Assembly: GCA_903959665.1 (NCBI GenBank)
Contig: CAJBXY010000224.1
Span: 1-29,352, forward strand
Reading direction: 5' to 3'
Source of the DNA: an uncultured Solirubrobacterales bacterium
GTDB lineage: Bacteria; Actinomycetota; Thermoleophilia; Solirubrobacterales; Solirubrobacteraceae
Length of the DNA stretch: 29,352 nt
Shown one piece after another: positions 23,641 through 29,352 of this stretch; position 1 is the stretch's first letter; each line of letters opens with the position of its first letter. The notes below the pieces were generated by a model, which was not told the origin of the DNA, did no database searches, and saw only the letters and a list, made by a program, of their open reading frames with translations. The position numbers were made by a program, and so were the translations under genes.

Positions 23641-24266
23641 CCGCGGCGGCGCAGAAGAAGTCGACCGGGAGCTCGATCCTCGAGCTGATCGTGATCGTCG
23701 CGGTAGCGCTTGGCTTGGCGCTGCTGATTCAAGCCTTTGTCGTCAAGCCGTACCGAATTCCCAGCGAGTCGATGGTTCCAACTCTCCAAGTTGGGCAGCG
23801 CGTTCTGGTGAACCGCCTGACTACGCGCTTTGGCGATCCATCGGTTGGCGACATCACCGTCTTCCGGCCGCCGGCTGGCTCAGAGCAGATGCCTCTCGAT
23901 CAATGCGGTGAGCGACCAGAGCAAGGCGCGGCCTGCAACAAGCCAACACCCCAGCGTTCGAACGTCAACTTCATCAAGCGGATCGTCGCCGGGCCTGGCG
24001 ACACGGTTTCGATAATCCGCGGGCGCGTGATCCTCAATGGCAAGCCGACGAACGAACCGTTCATCAGCGACACCTGTGCCGATGACAACGGCGCGGCCTG
24101 CACGCTGCCGAAGACAATCAAGATTCCGCCCGGACACTGGTTCATGATGGGTGACAACCGTGGCGAGTCCGACGACAGCAGGTTCTGGGGACCCGTCCCA
24201 ACCGAGTGGATCATCGGTCCAGCGTTCGCTACCTACTGGCCGCCAGACCGAATCAACATCTTCTAA
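23637..24266 (+). CDS. lepB: Signal peptidase I
   Basis: The 209-residue enzyme removes signal peptides outside the membrane. One membrane helix lies at about 13-36. The catalytic Ser45 is in IPSESMVPTL and the catalytic Lys114 in NFIKRIVAGPGD. The late conserved box is MGDNRGESDDSRFWGPV at 171-187. Two loops carry Cys pairs, Cys90/Cys100 (LDQCGERPEQGAACN) and Cys147/Cys155 (DTCADDNGAACT); they lie on the outer side and could form disulfides. The GTG start overlaps the rplS stop. lepB next to rplS and rnhB is a common order. Confidence 0.95.
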   Translation: MTAAAQKKSTGSSILELIVIVAVALGLALLIQAFVVKPYRIPSESMVPTLQVGQRVLVNRLTTRFGDPSVGDITVFRPPAGSEQMPLDQCGERPEQGAACNKPTPQRSNVNFIKRIVAGPGDTVSIIRGRVILNGKPTNEPFISDTCADDNGAACTLPKTIKIPPGHWFMMGDNRGESDDSRFWGPVPTEWIIGPAFATYWPPDRINIF

Positions 24267-24327
24267 ACCTGCCGGCTCGAAGCGGTCAAAGCGGAAGGGC
24301 TCGGGGGGTCGGTCAAGCGGCGCCCGT

Positions 24328-24945
24328 TTGATCGCGCACGATCGGGCTGTTGGCGTTCGCTGGGTTGCCGGCGCCGACGAGGCAGGGCGGGGTTGCCTTG
24401 CTGGGCCGCTCGTTGCTGCTGCTGTTCTGCTCGATCTAGAGTCGATTGGGGTTGCTGAGGTTCGCGCACTTGGCGCGCTGAACGATTCCAAACAGCACGA
24501 CCACGCGGCGCGGGAAGCGTTGCTCCCTGTCGTGATGGAGACCGCAAGGCGCGTCGTCGTCGTCTCGCGCAGCGCGCGTGGAATCGATCAGAGGGGGCTG
24601 CACAAGACCAATCTGGCAGCGCTTCGCGAATCGCTGATCCGCGTTGCGCGCCCCGGCTGCGTCTGCCTGATCGATGGGTTTGAGGTGCCGCCCTTCGAGC
24701 ACCAGCAGCGCGCGGTCGTCGGAGGAGACGGACTAAGCGCTGCGATCGCCGCAGCGTCGATCGTCGCCAAGGTGACGCGCGACCGAATGATGGTGAGGGC
24801 GGGGGAGCAGCTGCCGCAGTGGGGCTTCGGCGCCCATTTTGGCTACTCCACCGCGGCCCATCGCGAGGCGATCATCGAGCACGGCGTCTCTCCGCTCCAC
24901 CGCATGTCGTTCCAGTCGAGCGCGTACCAGCAGCTGGCGCTCTAG
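24328..24945 (+). CDS. rnhB: Ribonuclease HII
   Basis: RNase HII removes ribonucleotides from DNA. From TTG 24328 the protein has 205 residues and shows GADEAGRGCLAGPLVAAAV with the first catalytic Asp and Glu. NDSKQ follows, then CLIDGF with another acidic residue, and the late GDGLSAAIAAASIVAKVTRDR motif. The start is uncertain: the frame stays open back into lepB with a Lys/Arg/Ser/Gly-rich stretch and no canonical start between the lepB stop and 24328. An earlier start inside lepB would add this basic leader. The C-terminus is short but normal. Confidence 0.93.
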   Translation: MIAHDRAVGVRWVAGADEAGRGCLAGPLVAAAVLLDLESIGVAEVRALGALNDSKQHDHAAREALLPVVMETARRVVVVSRSARGIDQRGLHKTNLAALRESLIRVARPGCVCLIDGFEVPPFEHQQRAVVGGDGLSAAIAAASIVAKVTRDRMMVRAGEQLPQWGFGAHFGYSTAAHREAIIEHGVSPLHRMSFQSSAYQQLAL

Positions 24946-24948
24946 CGC

Positions 24949-25329
24949 TCAGAAGGCGTTCTCGATCTGATCGAGCCGAAGTAGGCGACCTTGGCAGTCG
25001 AGCAGGATGCCGATCGCATCGAAGCGCAGCTCCTGCGGTCGTGGCGACTGCGGCTGCTCGCTGAGGAAGGCGCTTGCAAGGCGACGGACCTGTCGCCGTT
25101 TACGTTCGCCGAGCGAATCCCACGGCGCCGAGCTGCGCAGCGACCGGCGCGTTTTGACCTCAACGAAGACCAGCGTTGCGCCAAGGCGCACGATCAGGTC
25201 GATTTCGCCGAAGCGGGTTCGGTGGTTGCGCGCGACGAGCTCGTAGCCGAGCCGCTGAAGGTGTTCCAGCGCGAGCCGTTCACCGGCGCGGCCTAGGACG
25301 TGGCGGGGATCAGGGGTTGCGGAGCGGAT
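24949..25329 (-). CDS. YraN/UPF0102 family nuclease-like protein, start codon unresolved
   Basis: The minus-strand frame encodes a complete YraN-like protein: LGRAGERLALEHLQRLGYE, ARNHRTRFGEIDLI, TLVFVEVKTRRS and ERKRRQVRRLASAFL. GEIDLI and FVEVKTR carry the restriction-endonuclease-like E-x-D and E-x-K residues. The only ATG, GTG or TTG is the GTG at 25191, which would remove LGRAGE and the GEIDLI motif. The frame is open further upstream to a stop near 25365. A TAGTCT hexamer at 25337-25342 is followed after 7 nt by an in-frame ATC at 25329; I mark this as the best guess for the 5' end (126 residues), not as a proven start. It ends 3 nt after rnhB, convergently, and is divergent from comM. 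The cellular role of YraN is poorly known; in some bacteria it is linked to DNA uptake neighbourhoods such as comM-dprA, as here. Confidence 0.82.
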   Translation of the reverse strand: MRSATPDPRHVLGRAGERLALEHLQRLGYELVARNHRTRFGEIDLIVRLGATLVFVEVKTRRSLRSSAPWDSLGERKRRQVRRLASAFLSEQPQSPRPQELRFDAIGILLDCQGRLLRLDQIENAF

Positions 25330-25336
25330 TGGGCGG

Positions 25337-25342
25337 AGACTA
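25337..25342 (-). promoter_or_regulatory. Putative -10 element (TAGTCT) of yraN
   Basis: On the minus strand TAGTCT precedes the open yraN frame at the spacing seen before other genes here. The codon at the expected start position is ATC and not ATG or GTG. Confidence 0.35.
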
Positions 25343-25360
25343 CGGGCGAAATTACGCCCG
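25343..25360. repeat. Inverted repeat with AT-rich centre in the yraN-comM divergent region
   Basis: CGGGCG and CGCCCG arms flank the six bases AAATTA. The repeat lies just upstream of the putative yraN -10, where a regulator could act. Confidence 0.55.
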
Positions 25361-25362
25361 CT

Positions 25363-25372
25363 CTACGCGTAG
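25363..25372. repeat. Perfect 10-bp palindrome CTACGCGTAG
   Basis: This self-complementary decamer is 2 bp from the preceding inverted repeat. Together they make a compact palindromic cluster between yraN and comM. Confidence 0.5.
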
Positions 25373-25474
25373 CCGGTAACGGATTAGCGGCGGCTCCGTT
25401 GCCTGTGGCCGCGCCGGCGGAAACCCGTTTTGGAGGCGTAACAGAGCGATCGGCACGGCGGTCAATTGGTTCCG

Positions 25475-25480
25475 TAGCGT
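25475..25480 (+). promoter_or_regulatory. Putative -10 element (TAGCGT) of comM
   Basis: TAGCGT lies 8 nt before the ATG at 25489 and predicts a leaderless comM-dprA transcript. It supports 25489 as the start over longer in-frame options. Confidence 0.4.
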
Positions 25481-25488
25481 CGGCGCCA

Positions 25489-26991
25489 ATGATCACCGAG
25501 GTGATGACATTCGCGATCGACGGGCTTGAGCCACATCCTGTGCGGGTTGAAGCCGACCTTCGTCGTGGCCTACCGAGCTTCACGATCGTCGGGCTTGCCG
25601 ACCGCGCCGTCGCCGAGGCCCGTGAGCGCGTCCGTGCGGCGCTCGTTAACTGCGGCTTCGAGTTCCCGATGCGGCGCCTCACAGTCAACCTCGCCCCAGC
25701 GCACCTGCGCAAGGCTGGGCCCGGGTTCGATCTTGCGATCGCCTGCGCGATCCTCGCTGCCAGCGGCCAAATCAACAGCGACGGGCTGGCCAAGACCGCG
25801 CTCTTTGGCGAGCTATCGCTTGGCGGTGAGCTGCGTCCATGCCGCGGCGTCCTCGCGGTTGCCGAAGCAGCGCGACAGGCGGGCCTGGAGGCGCTCGTGG
25901 TCCCCGTCGGATCGGCCGCCGAGGCGCGGCTCGTCGATTCAATCTGCGTTCGAGCGCTGGCGGTGTTGAGCGATCTTGCCGCGGTGCTCGCCGGTCAATC
26001 TGATTCGCCTGAGCAGGAGCCGCGGCCGCGTGGGCCGGCAGCGCCGGCTTTCGTCCCTGATCTGGCCGACGTGCGCGGCCATCGCGCCGCTATCGACGCA
26101 GTCACAGTCGCCGCGGCGGGCGGTCACAACCTGCTGCTCAGCGGCCCGCCGGGAACCGGCAAGACGATGATCGCGCGACGCCTTCCTGGAGTGCTGCCGC
26201 CGCTCAGTCGGAGCGAGGCTCTTGAGGTCACGCGGATCAGAAGTATCACCGGCCTTGGCGGCGATGGCACGCTCGCCGAGCAACGCCCATTCCGTGCTCC
26301 GCACCACACGATCTCGGCCGCTGGACTGGTTGGCGGCGGCGCCGTTCCGGTTCCAGGGGAGGCGACGTTAGCGCACCGCGGAGTGCTCTTCCTCGACGAG
26401 CTATCGGAGTTTGACCGCCGCGCGCTGGAGGCTCTCAGGCAGCCGCTCGAAGATGGCGAGGTGACGATCGTCCGAGGGCAGAAGGTGGCGCGCTTCCCGA
26501 CGCGCTTCGCGCTCGTTGCAGCGACCAACCCGTGCCTCTGCGGCCGCGGCGGAAAGGGCTGCCGCTGCAGTGAACCGGAGCTCGCCCGCCACCGGCAACG
26601 GCTCTCAGGCCCGCTGCTCGATCGGATCGACCTAGTCGTCGGCGTTGAACGGCCCTCCTCTGCGGCGCTGGAGGCCGAGCCATTGACCACCAGTAAGGAG
26701 GTCGCTGAGCGCGTCGCGGCGGCGCGGGCGATGCAGTTGGCGCGCTCGGGCTGCGCCAACGCGCAGCTCGCAGCGCGCGACATGATCGCGGCGGTCGAAT
26801 GCGGCGCAGCGGCAGCGAAGGCGCTTGCGCGCGCCTATGACAGCGGCGGCTTAAGCGCTCGTGGCCGCGACCGTGCGCTGCGCGTGGCGCGGACGATCGC
26901 CGACCTTGACGCTGAGCGCGAGATCGGTATCGAAGCGTTAGCTCGGGCGCTCGGCTATCGCCACGAGGGCGAACGGCTCGGCTCGCGATGA
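25489..26991 (+). CDS. comM: ComM/YifB-like AAA+ ATPase (Mg-chelatase-like)
   Basis: ComM is a hexameric helicase that promotes branch migration of incoming DNA during natural transformation and is widespread in bacteria. The 501-residue protein has the N-terminal Lon-like domain (GLPSFTIVGLADRAVAEARERV, RLTVNLAPAHLRKAGPGFDL). The AAA+ core follows, with Walker A GPPGTGKT at 219-226, FRAPHHTISAAGLVGGG, and Walker B VLFLDELSEF. The Cys-rich NPCLCGRGGKGCRCS and then LSGPLLDRIDLVVGV are typical of YifB/ComM. ATG 25489 or 25504 are both possible. The frame remains open upstream to 25300, but that leader is not ComM-like. It overlaps dprA by ATGA. Confidence 0.93.
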   Translation: MITEVMTFAIDGLEPHPVRVEADLRRGLPSFTIVGLADRAVAEARERVRAALVNCGFEFPMRRLTVNLAPAHLRKAGPGFDLAIACAILAASGQINSDGLAKTALFGELSLGGELRPCRGVLAVAEAARQAGLEALVVPVGSAAEARLVDSICVRALAVLSDLAAVLAGQSDSPEQEPRPRGPAAPAFVPDLADVRGHRAAIDAVTVAAAGGHNLLLSGPPGTGKTMIARRLPGVLPPLSRSEALEVTRIRSITGLGGDGTLAEQRPFRAPHHTISAAGLVGGGAVPVPGEATLAHRGVLFLDELSEFDRRALEALRQPLEDGEVTIVRGQKVARFPTRFALVAATNPCLCGRGGKGCRCSEPELARHRQRLSGPLLDRIDLVVGVERPSSAALEAEPLTTSKEVAERVAAARAMQLARSGCANAQLAARDMIAAVECGAAAAKALARAYDSGGLSARGRDRALRVARTIADLDAEREIGIEALARALGYRHEGERLGSR

Positions 26992-28094
26992 ACGAAGCTT
27001 GCGATCGGTGCACGCGCCGCAGCTGGCTCGTTGGGCGGCTCTCTGCCCACCTTGATCAGATCCGCGGTAATCGGCCGGCAGTTCGCGGCGTACTCGCGCT
27101 CAGCGACCGCAAGCTGATCGCCGCGTTGGCCGGCCGTGACAAGGCGGTAATTACGTCCGAATGGTCGCGTCTGGACGCTGCCGCCACGCGGCGGCAGTGG
27201 CGGGCCGCGTCGACGCTGGCGATCTGCCGCCATAGCGCCAGTTTCCCCCGCTCGCTGGCCGAGCTCCCCGACCCGCCCGCGGTCGTCCATATCTATGGCG
27301 AGCTCGAGCGCTTCGAACAGTTGGCCTCGCAATGCCCGGGCGTCGCCTTGGTCGGCGCGCGGCGGGCCTCTGCCGATGGCCTCGAACTGGCCCGTGAGCT
27401 GGGTCGCACACTCTCGCTCTGTGGCGTCAGCGTGATCAGTGGCATGGCGCTTGGCGTCGACAGCGCCGCCCACGAAGGCGCGCTGGCAGCCGACGGGCGC
27501 ACGATCGCGGTGCTCGCCTGCGGGCCCGAACGCGCCTATCCGGCGCGGCGCAAAGGGCTCCACAGCGAGTTGGCGCAGCGATCGGTCGTGATCTCCGAAC
27601 TGCCTCCCGGCATCGCGCCATTTCGCTGGGCATTTCCGGCCCGCAACCGAATCATCGCGGCGCTCGCGCAGATCGTCGTCGTCGTCGAAGCGGCCGAGCG
27701 ATCGGGCTCACTGATCACCGCTGAGATTGCCGCCGATCTCGGCCGCGCCGTCGGCGCCGTCCCCGGTCACCCCGGCTCCTGGCACAGCGGTGGTACCAAC
27801 GCGCTGCTGCGCGACGGCGCACATCTGATCCGCGATGCGCGGGACATTCTCGACGACGCGTTTGGAGTCGCTTCCGCTGCTGAGGCTGGGCTCGCGCGGG
27901 AACCATTGCCACTACCACTCTCATTGAGCGATGATCAGCGCGCCGTCATTGCGGCGGTCGAAGCCGGCTTCACGACAGCAGCGAGCGTTGCCGAATACTG
28001 CGGCGGCGCAGCCGAGGTAGTTGGCCCGCTGACCGAGTTGGAGCTGCTCGGCGTGCTCGAACGCCGCCGCGACGGAAGCTACTTGCGGCGCTGA
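26988..28094 (+). CDS. dprA: DNA-processing protein DprA/Smf
   Basis: DprA binds incoming single-stranded DNA and loads RecA. The 368-residue protein has a Rossmann-like core with VALVGARRAS, VISGMALGVDSAAHEGAL, FPARNRIIAALA and SGSLITAEIAADLGR, then AVPGHPGS and GTNALLRDGAHLI. A C-terminal winged-helix-like part (about 305-368) follows. The N-terminus has CDRC (Cys5, Cys8) before RRSWLVGRLSAHLD, a CXXC not needed by the core fold. It overlaps comM by 4 nt, so the two are co-translated. A comM-dprA pair suggests uptake or recombination of DNA, but uptake genes (comEA, comEC) are not in the window. Confidence 0.95.
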   Translation: MNEACDRCTRRSWLVGRLSAHLDQIRGNRPAVRGVLALSDRKLIAALAGRDKAVITSEWSRLDAAATRRQWRAASTLAICRHSASFPRSLAELPDPPAVVHIYGELERFEQLASQCPGVALVGARRASADGLELARELGRTLSLCGVSVISGMALGVDSAAHEGALAADGRTIAVLACGPERAYPARRKGLHSELAQRSVVISELPPGIAPFRWAFPARNRIIAALAQIVVVVEAAERSGSLITAEIAADLGRAVGAVPGHPGSWHSGGTNALLRDGAHLIRDARDILDDAFGVASAAEAGLAREPLPLPLSLSDDQRAVIAAVEAGFTTAASVAEYCGGAAEVVGPLTELELLGVLERRRDGSYLRR

Positions 28095-28138
28095 GCAAGC
28101 CTTGCCCGCTGAGCGGCTGCGCGCCCGCGACTGAGAGA

Positions 28139-28161
28139 GGCTGGCATAATCGCTGCCAGCC
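28139..28161. repeat. Perfect 8-bp inverted repeat overlapping the ilvD promoter region
   Basis: GGCTGGCA and TGCCAGCC flank the seven bases TAATCGC. The repeat covers the putative ilvD -10 (28145-28150). It has no T-run after it, so an operator is more likely than a terminator, although a weak dprA terminator remains possible. Confidence 0.6.
28145..28150 (+). promoter_or_regulatory. Putative extended -10 element (CATAAT) of ilvD
   Basis: TGGCATAAT reads as an extended -10, TGN followed by CATAAT. It lies 39 nt before the ilvD ATG, giving a leader of about 30 nt, and is embedded in an inverted repeat. Confidence 0.45.
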
Positions 28162-28175
28162 ACGATCCAATCAAC

Positions 28176-28179
28176 GGAG
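28176..28179 (+). promoter_or_regulatory. Ribosome binding site of ilvD
   Basis: GGAG lies 10 nt before the ATG at 28190, slightly far but acceptable, and supports this start. Confidence 0.4.
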
Positions 28180-28189
28180 CTGCTCTGAG

Positions 28190-29352
28190 ATGACCGACAC
28201 AGTGACCTTCAACATGAAGCACCGCAGCGCAGCCCTTACCGAGGGTCCGGAGCGGGCGGCTGCGCGCGCCTACCTGAAGGGAATCGGCTACGACGACGAA
28301 GCGCTCTCAAAGCCGATCATCGGTGTCGCATCGACGTGGATCGAGACGATGCCCTGCAACTTCCACCTGCGCGCACTCGCTGCGAAGGTCAAGGAGGGGA
28401 TTCGCGCCGCCGGTGGCACGCCGATGGAGCTGAACACGATCGCAATCTCCGACGGCATCACGATGGGAACGCCCGGGATGAAAACCTCGCTCGTCTCACG
28501 CGAGATCATCGCTGACTCGATCGAGCTCGTCGGTCGCGGCCACCTCTTTGACGGCGTCGTCGCGCTCTCCGGCTGCGACAAGACGATCCCCGGCACGGTG
28601 ATGGCGATCGCGCGACTCAACGTGCCATCGGTGATGCTCTATGGCGGCTCGATTCCACCCGGCCGCTTCCAAGGCCACGACGTAACGATTCAAGACGTCT
28701 TCGAGGCGGTTGGGGCACACTCGGCCGGCAAGATGAGCGATCAGGAGCTGCACGAGCTTGAAGGCGTCGCCAGCCCTGGCGCCGGCGCCTGCGGCGGCCA
28801 GTTCACGGCCAACACGATGGCGATGGCTTACGAGATCATGGGCATCTCGCCGATGGGGTCGGCGATGGTCCCAGCTCAGGATGCGACTAAGGCTGACGTC
28901 GCCTTTTCAATCGGTGAACTAGCGATGGACGTGCTCCGCCGCGGCGTAATGCCGAGCGAGATCATCACGCGCAAGTCGATTGAGAACGCGATCGCCGGCG
29001 TCGCCGCCAGCGGCGGCTCAACCAACGCTGTGCTGCACCTGTTGGCGCTTGCCCGCGAGGCCAAGGTCGAACTCGACATTGATGACTTCGACCGGATTAG
29101 CGAAGCAACGCCGCTGCTCTGTGACCTCAAGCCAGGCGGCAAGTACGTCGCCGTCGACCTATACGCGGCCGGCGGCGTCCCGCTCGTCGCAAACCGACTG
29201 CTAGAGGCAGGGCTGCTGCACGAAGACGCTCCCACCGTCACAGGCCTTTCAATCGGCGAGGAGGCTGCCAGGGCGACTGAGACTGAGGGCCAGTTGGTCG
29301 TCCGTCCATTGAGCGATCCAGTCAAGGCCTCCGGCGGGCTCGCGATTCTGCG
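28190..29352 (+). CDS. ilvD: Dihydroxy-acid dehydratase, C-terminus cut by window edge
   Basis: IlvD dehydrates dihydroxy acids to the 2-keto acids that become valine, isoleucine and leucine. The visible 387 residues begin MTDTVTFNMKHRSAALTEG and contain the three Fe-S cluster cysteines: Cys56 in MPCNFHL, Cys129 in SGCDKTIPG and Cys201 in GAGACGGQFTANTM. Lys131 in the CDK motif is the usual carboxylated magnesium-binding lysine. Other landmarks are AISDGITMGTPGMK and SGGSTNAVLHLLALARE. The pattern fits the [2Fe-2S] class that includes the mycobacterial enzyme. The frame is open to the end of the window; the usual length is about 560 residues. It has its own promoter and is not part of the comM-dprA operon. 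Confidence 0.96.
   Translation, partial: MTDTVTFNMKHRSAALTEGPERAAARAYLKGIGYDDEALSKPIIGVASTWIETMPCNFHLRALAAKVKEGIRAAGGTPMELNTIAISDGITMGTPGMKTSLVSREIIADSIELVGRGHLFDGVVALSGCDKTIPGTVMAIARLNVPSVMLYGGSIPPGRFQGHDVTIQDVFEAVGAHSAGKMSDQELHELEGVASPGAGACGGQFTANTMAMAYEIMGISPMGSAMVPAQDATKADVAFSIGELAMDVLRRGVMPSEIITRKSIENAIAGVAASGGSTNAVLHLLALAREAKVELDIDDFDRISEATPLLCDLKPGGKYVAVDLYAAGGVPLVANRLLEAGLLHEDAPTVTGLSIGEEAARATETEGQLVVRPLSDPVKASGGLAIL

Noticed and set aside
25300..25488. N-terminal extension of ComM from an upstream GTG
   Set aside because: The added residues are not ComM-like, overlap yraN, and a -10-like hexamer fits the ATG at 25489.

Overview
The window is a chromosomal housekeeping segment from a GC-rich actinobacterium (roughly two-thirds GC by eye). 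Gene order and protein style suggest the Thermoleophilia/Solirubrobacterales side of Actinobacteria. The supports are a SepIVA-like gene beside coaD and DUF177, zinc-ribbon forms of L28 and L32, abundant GTG starts and many -10-like TANNNT hexamers directly in front of start codons. The lineage is inferred from synteny and style; no database search was possible. No tRNA, rRNA, insertion sequence, prophage or CRISPR array was seen.

Layout. 1-2128: a truncated family-2 glycosyltransferase on the minus strand, divergent from a polytopic GT-C-like membrane protein. 2160-5605: a riboflavin operon (ribD, ribE, ribBA, ribH) with overlapping or nearly abutting genes. 5653-11521: a small membrane protein, rpmB, a FakA/YloV-type kinase, recG, rsmD, coaD and a SepIVA-like coiled-coil protein. 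11528-14562: two genes that break the familiar coaD-sepIVA-DUF177-rpmF series. These are an unrecognised minus-strand protein with a coiled coil and a probable PD-(D/E)XK nuclease fold, and a divergent acyl-CoA synthetase. 14604-20570: DUF177/YceD, rpmF, plsX, acpP, rnc and smc. 20622-24945: an NfeD-like protein, rpsP, khpA, rimM, trmD, rplS, lepB and rnhB. 24949-28094: yraN on the minus strand, divergent from comM-dprA. 28190 to the end: ilvD, cut by the window edge.

The genes fit together as ribosome and RNA maturation (L28, L32, S16, L19, RsmD, RimM, TrmD, KhpA, YceD, RNase III, RNase HII), lipid precursor supply (PlsX, ACP, FakA-like kinase, acyl-CoA synthetase), chromosome and DNA processing (SMC, RecG, ComM, DprA, YraN) and cofactor or amino-acid synthesis (riboflavin, CoA, branched-chain amino acids).

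The most interesting points are these. (1) A near-uniform promoter layout predicts leaderless mRNAs for about a dozen transcription units and helps to choose starts. (2) rnc has no ATG, GTG or TTG that would include its catalytic signature, lies in the same frame as acpP just behind the acpP UGA, and has lost two of four usual metal-binding carboxylates. (3) yraN also lacks a canonical start for its conserved N-terminus. (4) The nuclease-like coiled-coil protein at 11528-12859 is the best candidate for something undescribed. (5) Ribosomal protein L19 carries an acidic, repetitive tail of about 129 residues. I did not find a multi-gene system that I can call new with confidence.
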